Shown: positions 1 through 5,353, numbered from the stretch's first letter. The stretch is DNA of 9,604 nucleotides from Clostridia bacterium (GCA_900755995.1 CAAEIM010000113.1:1-9604), one strand, 5' to 3'. Numbers and translations are program-made. The notes: generated by a model from the letters alone, not told the origin.

Positions 1-66
1 CAAAAGCTCGTTTAAATATTTTATATCGGCGGGATTTGTAACTCCGCAAATTTTTATTTTAGTCAT
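1..66 (-). CDS. trpF: Phosphoribosylanthranilate isomerase, N-terminal fragment
   Basis: The gene runs off the left edge, so only the first 22 codons are visible. They read MTKIKICGVTNP followed by ADIKYLNELL. The opening K-I-K-I-C-G-[VI]-T is the first beta strand of the TrpF TIM barrel, and its Cys is the family's catalytic cysteine (family knowledge). TrpF catalyses the Amadori rearrangement of phosphoribosylanthranilate in tryptophan synthesis, in the cytoplasm. The start is fixed by a ribosome site (CGGAGG, complement of 72-77) five bases upstream. A promoter lies just upstream, so trpF appears to head a transcription unit here rather than sit inside a longer trp operon; trpB and trpA could follow beyond the edge, which cannot be seen. 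The call rests on a short but diagnostic stretch. Confidence 0.82.
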   Translation of the reverse strand, partial: MTKIKICGVTNPADIKYLNELL

Positions 67-89
67 ACAAGCCTCCGTTTTTTAGATAT

Positions 90-117
90 ATCTTACCACG
101 CAAAACGGAAAAGTCAA
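90..117 (-). promoter_or_regulatory. Putative promoter of trpF
   Basis: On the minus strand TTGACT (complement of 112-117) is followed after 16 bases by TAAGAT (complement of 90-95), with the trpF start about 24 bases further on. The -35 is a 5/6 consensus match and the -10 a 4/6 match. No leader-peptide or attenuator hairpin fits in the short leader. Confidence 0.5.
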
Positions 118-240
118 TAAACTAGGATATTAAACTGTATAAATTTATAAAGCTTTTTACTTTGTTTTTAGTCTAAAGATTTTTACAATAAATGTTTTGC
201 ACAGATATAGCAGTTTTTGTTAAAATATTATAAAATATTG

Positions 241-269
241 TTGACTTTAAAGACGAACGGGATTATAAT
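241..269 (+). promoter_or_regulatory. Strong sigma-A-type promoter for the NifX-like gene
   Basis: TTGACT (241-246), a 17-base spacer and a perfect TATAAT (264-269). Transcription should start near 276, giving a leader of about 80 bases. Because this lies downstream of an in-frame ATG at 217, that upstream start is unlikely to be used. Confidence 0.72.
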
Positions 270-354
270 TAAATTGGGGAAAGTGCAGACAAGCCTCTCT
301 CCCATCAGCCCCTTAATAAATGAAACATCGTATCCCGGCAAAGGAGAAATAATT

Positions 355-753
355 ATGAGAATTGCAGTTGCCTATGACAATGGAGAAATTTTTCAATATT
401 TTGGACATACAGAGCATTTTATGTTTTACGATACCGAGGATAATAAAATAATTTCATCAAAGCTTGCAGACACCAACGGCAGCGGTCACGGAGCTCTTGC
501 AAATTTTTTGCAGGACAACAAGGTTGACGCTCTTATTTGCGGAGACATCGGCGGCGGCGCTCAGTCTGCACTTGCAAGTGTGGGCATTATGCTCTACGGC
601 GGTGTGAGCGGAAGTGCCGATGATGCAGTTAAAGCCCTGATTTCAGGCAATCTGGAATTTAATCCGAATATAAAATGCAGTCATCACGATAACGGCGGCA
701 ATCATTCCTGCGCAGAGCTTTCCTACTTTGGCGAAGCCTGCAATAAGCGATAA
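355..753 (+). CDS. NifX/NifB-type dinitrogenase iron-molybdenum cofactor family protein
   Basis: A 132-residue protein with the small single-domain fold that binds iron-molybdenum cofactor precursors in NifX and NafY (family knowledge). In non-diazotrophs such stand-alone proteins are of unknown role, possibly handling Fe-S or Mo clusters. The N-terminus MRIAVAYDNGEIFQYFGHTE carries the typical strand and 'FG-[HR]' turn, residues 44-46 are GHG, and ICGDIGGGAQ at 61-70 is the usual glycine-rich loop. The tail is rich in metal ligands: C108, H110, H111, H117, C119 and C129. The start at 355 is preceded by AAGGAG eight bases upstream and lies after a strong promoter; the frame is open back to 217, but the extra 46 residues do not look like the family. 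No nif gene is nearby, so a nitrogenase role is not supported. Confidence 0.8.
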   Translation: MRIAVAYDNGEIFQYFGHTEHFMFYDTEDNKIISSKLADTNGSGHGALANFLQDNKVDALICGDIGGGAQSALASVGIMLYGGVSGSADDAVKALISGNLEFNPNIKCSHHDNGGNHSCAELSYFGEACNKR

Positions 754-816
754 ACCTGTTTGTAAAATTAACTGTATGACTGAAATTTTGCTGATTTAAT
801 ATTTTCTGATTAACAC

Positions 817-863
817 AAAAATCCACTTCTTTGGCAGCTTGCTTTGCTGAAAAGTGGATTTTT
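817..863. terminator. Bidirectional intrinsic terminator between convergent genes
   Basis: A perfect 12-bp inverted repeat (817-828 with 852-863) encloses a loop that can itself form a short CAGC/GCTG stem (835-838 with 846-849). Each arm ends in five A/T bases, giving a U-run on both strands. It sits between the NifX-like gene and the flavodoxin gene, which face each other, so it probably ends both transcripts. Confidence 0.85.
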
Positions 864-915
864 ATTTATTAAAATTTTATTTTGCTTTACCTATGGAGTC
901 GGATTAAATCCATTT

Positions 916-1407
916 TTAAATATCACTCTTTGCCATATTAACGCTTGCGCCGTGAATTGCTAAGCTGTTTTCAACCTGTGCATTGGGGCAAAGCTTTTTT
1001 ATAACCTTTACGCTTCTGCCCATACCGCTTCCCTCGTGGGTACAGAAGGGCTTTATTACCTTTTTGCCGAAATCAAATTTTTCTAAAAAAGTAAATACAG
1101 CCATCGGCATTGTACTCCAATAATTTGGAAAGCCGAGATAGATTATATCGTACTCGTCAAGCGAGTCGGGATAATTTTTAAGTTCGGGACGAGCGTTGCT
1201 GCGTTGATCAAGCTGTGCCTGTGAAATGCACTCGTTGTAATTTTTTGAATAAGGTGTTTTCTGCTCAACCCTAAACATATCCGCTCCTGTAAGTTCGCGG
1301 ATTATTCCGGCTGCGACCTCGGTATTGCCTGCCTTGAGCGTTTTAATCATACCGTTTACATAGTTTTCATCTGCTCTTGAATAATAAGCAATTAATTTTT
1401 TCGACAT
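916..1407 (-). CDS. Flavodoxin
   Basis: A 163-residue single-domain flavodoxin of the type seen in many anaerobes, a cytoplasmic FMN-binding electron carrier. The N-terminal strand KKLIAYYSRADENY (3-16) gives the phosphate-binding loop; it is usually YYSRTGENY, so TG is replaced by AD here. The second FMN contact is DIIYLGFPNYWSTMPMAVFT (87-106), with W97 likely stacking on the flavin. The third is CTHEGSGMGRS (122-132). Length is normal for the family. The ribosome site GGAGG sits eight bases before the ATG. The gene is divergent from a LysR-type regulator, the classic arrangement for a regulator and its target, but that regulator is broken here. Several bacterial homologues are annotated as NAD(P)H-dependent oxidoreductases; flavodoxin is the more conservative name. 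Confidence 0.9.
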   Translation of the reverse strand: MSKKLIAYYSRADENYVNGMIKTLKAGNTEVAAGIIRELTGADMFRVEQKTPYSKNYNECISQAQLDQRSNARPELKNYPDSLDEYDIIYLGFPNYWSTMPMAVFTFLEKFDFGKKVIKPFCTHEGSGMGRSVKVIKKLCPNAQVENSLAIHGASVNMAKSDI

Positions 1408-1436
1408 TTGAAAACCTCCGTCCGTTTTATAAATAA

Positions 1437-1445
1437 ATTATAGCA
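1437..1445 (-). promoter_or_regulatory. Extended -10 promoter element of the flavodoxin gene
   Basis: On the minus strand the sequence TGCTATAAT gives a perfect -10 (complement of 1437-1442) with the TGn extension. The position expected for a -35 (TTCTTC, complement of 1460-1465) is poor, which fits an activator-dependent or extended -10 promoter. The element overlaps one of two ATAGCATA repeats. Confidence 0.6.
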
Positions 1446-1489
1446 TAGAGTTTCTTGACGAAGAATATCCAATATGTTATCATAGCATA
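1440..1489. promoter_or_regulatory. Candidate LysR operator: paired ATAGCATA repeats
   Basis: The octamer ATAGCATA occurs at 1440-1447 and again at 1482-1489 in the same orientation, 42 bases apart or about four helical turns. The first overlaps the flavodoxin -10 and the second overlaps the regulator's own -10. Its context, TTATCATAGCATAA (1478-1491), is an imperfect palindrome. Placement is as expected for a LysR-type regulator acting on a divergent pair; binding itself is inferred. Confidence 0.4.
1455..1483 (+). promoter_or_regulatory. Promoter of the LysR-type regulator gene
   Basis: TTGACG (1455-1460), 17-base spacer, TATCAT (1478-1483). Transcription would start near 1490, followed by a ribosome site GAGAGG (1515-1520) and the ATG at 1527. 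Confidence 0.6.
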
Positions 1490-1526
1490 AACTAAAAATT
1501 TATGCCAAAGCTTTGAGAGGAACATT

Positions 1527-1946
1527 ATGTACAACTCTTTACTTATTACCTTTATAGCTGTTGCAGATTGCAAAAGCTTTACCAAAGCGGCTGAACAGCT
1601 TTATATTTCTCCAACTGCCGTTATGAAACAGATGAATGTGCTTGAAAATCATCTTGAATTAAAGCTAGTGGAAAGAGGTTCTTCGGGAGTACGATTAATG
1701 CCGTCGGGCAAGGTCATATATAAGTACGCAAAGTTTATGATAGATTACTCAAAAAAATCTATAGCCGCAGCAAAAGCCGCAATGCACACCTACAATACCA
1801 CATTCTGCGTTGAAACTTCTCTGCTCAACCCTGGAAATCCATTTATGGATTTGTGGCATCAGATAAACAAGAGCTTTCCGGATTACAAGCTCCACCTCGT
1901 TCCCTTTGAGGATAACCACTTTGTGTGTGATAAACTATTATATTGA
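1527..1946 (+). pseudogene. LysR-family transcriptional regulator, truncated by an IS200-type remnant
   Basis: The first 130 or so residues are a good LysR start: a winged helix-turn-helix at 3-60, including FIAVADCKSFTKAAEQLYIS (9-28) and PTAVMKQMNVLENHLELKLV (29-48), then the linker helix, then the start of the effector domain (TTFCVETSLL at 91-100, KLHLVPFEDN at 121-130). LysR proteins are normally near 300 residues, so the frame stops at less than half length. After about H131 the sequence is that of an IS200/IS605 left end read backwards, and the final residues FVCDKLLY plus the TAA come from the element. The DNA-binding part could still be made, but without most of the ligand domain. 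The lost 3' half is not present elsewhere in the window. It presumably once controlled the divergent flavodoxin gene. Confidence 0.88.
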
Positions 1947-2115
1947 TTTGCCATAAATTTTCTCCTTTCTTCTACAATAAGGTCTGAACATCCTAATTGT
2001 ACCAAGATTGGAGAATTTTTTGTATAACATTTGACGCACACCCGCATAGCGGGTGGTTGTTTGTTCTGCACTATCGTGCAGAACTGCCTGGAAGGCAATA
2101 AAACAAACAGCCACA
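1913..2115 (-). mobile_element. IS200/IS605-family remnant: left end and first codons of tnpA
   Basis: Read on the minus strand, an AAGGAG ribosome site (complement of 1962-1967) precedes ATG at 1954 and the peptide MANQYNSLSHTKW. This is the signature start of IS200-type TnpA, the single-strand HUH transposase; the next residues in the family are normally [MLNQ]CKYH and they are absent. Reading instead enters antisense LysR sequence at about 1913-1916. The upstream side keeps the structured left end with three hairpins. So about 200 bases of an element of roughly 700 bases remain, with the catalytic part and the right end gone. The exact outer boundary near 2115 is estimated from where the paired sequence stops. 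The junction shares a few bases (TAACCA) that could belong to either partner, as expected for a microhomology deletion. Confidence 0.8.
2039..2109. repeat. Hairpin cluster in the IS200 left end
   Basis: Three palindromes are packed together. CACCCGC/GCGGGTG (2039-2045 with 2049-2055) has a 3-base loop. GTTCTGCAC/GTGCAGAAC (2063-2071 with 2076-2084) has a 4-base loop. TGCC/GGCA (2085-2088 with 2094-2097) is the smallest. The last two can be enclosed by TGTTT/AAACA (2058-2062 with 2105-2109), making a branched structure. In IS200-family elements such structures act as transposase recognition hairpins and as leader structures that limit tnpA expression (family knowledge). Confidence 0.75.
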
Positions 2116-2131
2116 TATAGCCGCTGCAAAT

Positions 2132-2749
2132 TTAAATTGTAATTTTTTCAAAATCGGAGGCGGGGTGCTTGCAGAGAGGACAAATAAAATCAGACGGAAG
2201 CTCCTCCCCTACAAATACATATCCGCACACTGTACAGCGCCAAGCGGTTTTTCCTGCCGTGGTTTTTTCAGGTGACTTGGGCTTAATATTGTTTTGGTAA
2301 TAATCATATGTGGCTGACGGTGTATCTGAAAGAATTTCCATATCGTCAACTGAGGCTATAAAGAGTATGTGAGAGCCCAGGTCAACTGTCTGTTCTACCG
2401 TTGCACTGATGTAGGCGTTTGTACCCTTAGTTATATAATAAAGTCCGTTTGCACTGCGTTTACACTCTGAGTAGTCGGCAAATTTATCGTTATCCCTGCC
2501 CGACTGAAAGCCAAAATGGCGAAACATCTCAAAATCAGCGTCCTCGCTGAGAATGGATATATTAAATTTACCGCTTTTTGCCACCATTTCCTGAGTGAAA
2601 TTTGATTTATTAACCGCAATGCTTATGCGGTTCGGTTCGCTCGTTACCTGAATAGCCGTGTTAATTATACATCCGTTATCCTTACCGCCAAGCTCTGTAG
2701 TGAGGACAAACAGACCGTAGCTTAACTTATACATAGCTTTTTTATTCAT
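2132..2749 (-). CDS. Flavin reductase-like/rubredoxin fusion (high-molecular-weight rubredoxin type)
   Basis: A 205-residue two-domain redox protein. Residues 1-155 are an FMN-binding flavin reductase-like domain, with MYKLSYGLFVLTT at 6-18 and CIINTAIQVTSEPNRISIAV at 27-46 typical of the split-barrel fold. Residues 168-205 form a rubredoxin with its iron ligands in two CxxC pairs, C172/C175 and C190/C193, in WRCTVCGY and CPLCKHP. In Moorella a protein of this design (Hrb) passes electrons from NADH to a flavodiiron protein for oxygen or NO detoxification (family knowledge), so a cytoplasmic oxidative-stress role is likely but inferred; no flavodiiron gene is in view. The start follows AAGAGG (complement of 2758-2763). 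A strong promoter precedes it. The stop lies only about 20 bases from the IS remnant, yet the gene looks complete. Confidence 0.92.
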   Translation of the reverse strand: MNKKAMYKLSYGLFVLTTELGGKDNGCIINTAIQVTSEPNRISIAVNKSNFTQEMVAKSGKFNISILSEDADFEMFRHFGFQSGRDNDKFADYSECKRSANGLYYITKGTNAYISATVEQTVDLGSHILFIASVDDMEILSDTPSATYDYYQNNIKPKSPEKTTAGKTAWRCTVCGYVFVGEELPSDFICPLCKHPASDFEKITI

Positions 2750-2824
2750 TATGAAAACCTCTTTTCGTGTTTAGTTTATATGCTTTTACTGAAATTATAG
2801 ATTGATAACAATAAATTTTATATT

Positions 2825-2854
2825 ATTATAACACAATTTTAGTGAGAATGTCAA
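2825..2854 (-). promoter_or_regulatory. Strong promoter of the flavin reductase-rubredoxin gene
   Basis: On the minus strand a perfect TTGACA (complement of 2849-2854), an 18-base spacer and a perfect TATAAT (complement of 2825-2830). The start of transcription should be near 2818. A near-palindrome ATTGATAACAAT at 2801-2812 falls just downstream of it, where a repressor could sit. Confidence 0.72.
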
Positions 2855-2918
2855 CAAATAAAGAGCAGAATTTATTTTTACATCAAAATTTCTGTTCCGT
2901 ATAATAAATTTAGCTTTC

Positions 2919-3143
2919 CTACTTTTGCGGTGAAGCGGTTTTAATGCTCCTCATAAATGCTATTGTAACCCCTGCCGCCGCATTTCCGAGTGCACTCAGC
3001 TCACTGTTCCCTATAAAAATCTGGTCAACAATGTTATAGAGGGCGCTTACTAAGAGGGATAATACACAGGGAACGGAAAATTTAATCATCAGCTTAGAGA
3101 TTTTTTCTGTTCCTAAATAATTACTTGCTTCTTGTTGGTTCAT
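2919..3143 (-). pseudogene. MATE-family efflux transporter, truncated remnant
   Basis: A 74-residue frame whose first 57 residues match the start of MATE multidrug/Na+ antiporters: LGTEKISKLMIKFSVPCVLS (10-29), then LLVSALYNIVDQIFIGN (30-46), where the first transmembrane helix and the invariant YNIVDQIFIG are found, then LSALGNAAAGV. Full MATE proteins have 12 helices and about 450 residues. From about residue 59 the sequence no longer follows the family's second helix, and ends as IAFMRSIKTASPQK. That end resembles the tail of a membrane helix plus a charged C-terminus, so an in-frame internal deletion joining the two ends of one MATE gene is possible, but not proven. The ribosome site AGGAGG and the upstream promoter are intact. 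A transport function cannot remain. Confidence 0.85.
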
Positions 3144-3210
3144 AAAATCCTCCTGAAAATATAGTATATCGGAGTCTTTGTCAGAGTAAAGCTACCTGAA
3201 AACTGCGAAG

Positions 3211-3258
3211 AACAAAAAAGAGCGCAGAATCGTCGTGATTCTACGCTCTTTTGCTGTT
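3211..3258 (-). terminator. Promoter-proximal terminator-like hairpin (possible attenuator) of the MATE gene
   Basis: Arms 3216-3231 and 3237-3252 pair over 16 positions around a 5-base loop. The single imperfect pair is a C-A mismatch on the plus strand but a U-G wobble on the minus strand, so the minus-strand RNA folds better. It is followed there by six U residues (complement of 3214-3219). GAACA/TGTTC can extend the stem outward. The structure begins only about four bases after the predicted transcription start and ends some 70 bases before the MATE start codon, so it should act as a terminator or attenuator within the leader. No second, competing antiterminator pairing was obvious. Confidence 0.78.
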
Positions 3259-3268
3259 CGACCATATT

Positions 3269-3297
3269 ATTATACAAAGTAAATTTTAAATTGTCAA
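3269..3297 (-). promoter_or_regulatory. Consensus promoter of the MATE gene
   Basis: On the minus strand a perfect TTGACA (complement of 3292-3297), a 17-base spacer and a perfect TATAAT (complement of 3269-3274). This is the closest match to the sigma-A consensus in the window, and it fires directly into the terminator-like hairpin at 3211-3258. Confidence 0.78.
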
Positions 3298-3412
3298 CTG
3301 AAAACCATCGAATTTTTTTAGGCTTTTACTGTGTTATTTTATAAATAAAATAAAACGGATTAAAACACGAGCAATATTTTAAAAAATTTAATAAATTATT
3401 AATATTCTTTTA

Positions 3413-3441
3413 TTGACGTGACAGCATATTTTAATTATACT
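3413..3441 (+). promoter_or_regulatory. Promoter of the VOC gene and following hydrolase pseudogene
   Basis: TTGACG (3413-3418), 17-base spacer, TATACT (3436-3441). The predicted start near 3448 gives a leader of about 47 bases to the ATG at 3495. The intervening sequence 3298-3412 is very AT-rich and shows nothing else. Confidence 0.65.
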
Positions 3442-3494
3442 GTATTTATTAAACAATTCGTCTTAAATTTAATAATTTAGTGAGGAAAACGGAA

Positions 3495-3875
3495 ATGACT
3501 ATAGAACATATTGCGGTTTATGTAAGAGATTTAGAGCAAAGTACAAGTTTTTTTGAAACCTACTTTAATGGAAAACGGGGTGAGCTGTATCACAATAAAA
3601 GAACGGGATTTTCTTCATATTTTATAAGCTTTGATAATTCTGCAAGGCTTGAGCTTATGACCCTGCCGACTGTATCGAATAAAAGACCTGCTATGCACAT
3701 CGGTTATGCGCATATTGCCTTTAATGTTGGATCAAAAGAAAAAGTAAACGAGCTTACAGCTCGCCTTGAAAAAGACGGCTACAGAGTAAAAAGCTATCCG
3801 AGAACCACGGGTGACGGATATTATGAGAGCTGTGTGTATGACAGCGAGGGTAACGAAATTGAAATCACTGCCTAA
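3495..3875 (+). CDS. VOC-superfamily (glyoxalase/bleomycin-resistance-like) protein
   Basis: A 126-residue cytoplasmic protein with the two beta-alpha-beta-beta-beta modules of the vicinal oxygen chelate fold. Module one opens with IEHIAVYVRDLEQSTSFF (3-20) and module two with GYAHIAFNVGSKEKVNELTA (70-89), ending VYDSEGNEIEI (114-124). The four expected metal-ligand positions are all filled: H5, E53, H73 and E123. This set is typical of glyoxalase I-type enzymes and relatives, so a metal-dependent lyase or isomerase is likely; the substrate cannot be told. The ATG at 3495 is chosen because GAGG (3482-3485) lies nine bases upstream; a GTG at 3480 is in frame but would itself overlap that ribosome site. 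The hydrolase pseudogene follows 45 bases after the stop and probably shared the transcript. Confidence 0.88.
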   Translation: MTIEHIAVYVRDLEQSTSFFETYFNGKRGELYHNKRTGFSSYFISFDNSARLELMTLPTVSNKRPAMHIGYAHIAFNVGSKEKVNELTARLEKDGYRVKSYPRTTGDGYYESCVYDSEGNEIEITA

Positions 3876-3920
3876 AAATTGCCCTCCCTATTCCAAATAA
3901 ATATATTTTAGGAGAACATT

Positions 3921-5041
3921 ATGAAAAAAGTTTTAAAAATTTCGCTGAGGATACTGCCGGTACTTATAGTTGCTGTTATTCCGGCTCTGCTTACCTGCTT
4001 TATTATTCATAGCGTCAAAAGCAATAATGAATATAATGAATTGAATGAAATGGGATATATAAATAAGTACTCCGCAGGTTAATACGACCTTAATATATAT
4101 CGTGTCGGAAATAAAGAAAGCAAACATAAGCTGATAGGAATATCAGGAATGGGAGTAAGCGATTACAGCGTTGAGATGTCATTTGTGAATGATAAATTAA
4201 ATGATGACTACGAAATCGTATATATTGATAGAGCGGGCTACGGTTATAGCGACGATACCTCAAAGCCGCAGACGGTTGAACAGGTGGTATCGGATTACAG
4301 AACCGCATTGGAAAACGCAGATATTGACGGCCCGTATATTTTCTTCCCCATTCACTCGGCGGAGTTTATGCTACATACTGGGAGAGCACATATCCGGATG
4401 AAATTGAAGGCGTTATTTTAGTAGATAAAAGCGAGCTTGGTTTAGATGTGTGGGATACTGATTCAGAAGAATATTCCGATTGCAATTATTTTAATTATTA
4501 TGCGTGTCAAATCGGACTGCACCGCTTATTTATAGACGACTATGTTTATCCGTTGCCTGCTTATTACTAAGAATCAGATCAAAAAGCAGCCGAAATTTTA
4601 AACACACATTCGTTGCTGACAAAGGCAAGTATTTCTGAGCTTGAAGAAACAAATAGCAATATCAACAAGGCATACGCAGGTATTAAAAGCAATGATATTC
4701 CAAAAATTTACATATGCGCAGGTAATGGCTTCAGAAACAAAGACGACTTTACGGAATACACGGAATGGATTAATGACAGGCAAAAAGAACTTGGTATGGA
4801 AATAATTTCCGAAGAACCGAACGATGAGGTTATTAACAATAACATAGAAGCAATGAAACAGTGGCATAACGAGAGAATAAAACCATACACTGATTTGCTC
4901 GGCAATACCGAAATAGTTTTACTTCCCGGCGACCATATGATTTTCCAGCAGAAGCCCGATGAATTGGCAGAAATAATCAAAAGCTTCATTGAGGTTTTAG
5001 ATAAAAACCGAACGGCTCAGCAATTACCTGTCGAGAAATAG
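3921..5041 (+). pseudogene. Alpha/beta-hydrolase with N-terminal membrane anchor, inactivated
   Basis: Read through its damage, this is a protein of about 373 residues. A signal-anchor helix (about residues 10-32, RILPVLIVAVIPALLTCFII) is followed by an extracytoplasmic alpha/beta-hydrolase domain: IGISGMGVSDYS (oxyanion strand), IVYIDRAGYGYSDD, then the nucleophile elbow HSLGGVYA (serine codon 4352-4354), and the C-terminal LLPGDHMIF with the catalytic His at 4934-4936. Three lesions are visible: TAA at 4080-4082, a frameshift in the C-run at 4346-4349 consistent with loss of one C, and TAA at 4568-4570. Both stops could arise from CAA by one C-to-T change. The ribosome site AGGAG before the ATG at 3921 is intact, and it lies 45 bases after the VOC gene. 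The last frame, from about 4571 to 5041, is open and undamaged, but cannot make an active enzyme alone. Family known only at the superfamily level. Confidence 0.9.
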
Positions 5042-5289
5042 AGGATTCTTTCTCTGTTTCTTTGCGAAACATCACTGTATTGCCATGATGCATTGCATCT
5101 GCAACCGAAGTTCCGATACCATGAGCCATAAGATATGCAGAACCCATTTCATCCACAAACTGAGACTCCAAAATTCATCCGCCATAATGCTGCATTTTTT
5201 CTGCTTCTGCTTTGAGTATTTTCAATCTGCTTAATTTTTTCCTAAAGATTCTTTTTATCATTCATTTCGGCTGTAATTTTGTCATTCAT
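5042..5289 (-). pseudogene. Unrecognised small gene, broken by a stop and frame change
   Basis: On the minus strand a strong promoter and a CGGAGGG ribosome site (complement of 5296-5302) precede ATG at 5289, so a real gene started here. It reads MNDKITAEMNDKKNL and then meets TAG (complement of 5242-5244). After that, another frame gives a plausible charged helix (LKAEAEKMQHYGG), a TGA (complement of 5175-5177), and then about 47 further residues including FVDEMGSAYLMAHGIGTSVA and MHHGNTVMFRKETEKESS. The natural-looking protein therefore seems to need one frameshift and two stop repairs. I do not recognise the family. The sequence after about SSISRQ reads antisense into the hydrolase pseudogene, so the 3' end may be missing. 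The composition is not that of a membrane or secreted protein. Function unknown. Confidence 0.5.
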
Positions 5290-5324
5290 AAGCAACCCTC
5301 CGTAAATGAGTTATTATTAATAAC

Positions 5325-5353
5325 ATAATAGCAAGTTAGACAATTTATTGCAA
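5325..5353 (-). promoter_or_regulatory. Promoter of the broken small gene
   Basis: On the minus strand TTGCAA (complement of 5348-5353), a 17-base spacer and TATTAT (complement of 5325-5330), preceded by TGC as an extended -10. Transcription would start near 5318, about 30 bases before the ATG at 5289. Confidence 0.62.

Noticed and set aside
217..354. Upstream extension of the NifX-like protein from ATG 217
   Set aside because: A strong promoter (241-269) lies inside this stretch, the extra 46 residues do not fit the family, and ATG 355 has a good AAGGAG site.
2039..2097. A CRISPR-like or repeat array
   Set aside because: The three hairpins differ in sequence and are not evenly spaced repeats; they are the left end of an IS200-type element.
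1883..2129. Two open frames on the minus strand through the IS remnant taken as genes
   Set aside because: They arise from the hairpin-rich leader and the first tnpA codons read in two frames; only the MANQYNSLSHTKW part is genuine coding sequence.
2855..2918. Possible terminator after the MATE remnant (CAGAATT...AATTTCTG)
   Set aside because: The pairing is short, AT-only for the most part and has no U-run, so it was not called.
3480..3494. GTG start for the VOC protein
   Set aside because: It would overlap the GAGG ribosome site that serves ATG 3495, and the VOC fold begins right at MTIEHIAV.
4598..4989. Minus-strand open frames opposite the hydrolase pseudogene
   Set aside because: They mirror clear hydrolase coding sequence, lack ribosome sites, and have no recognisable domain.
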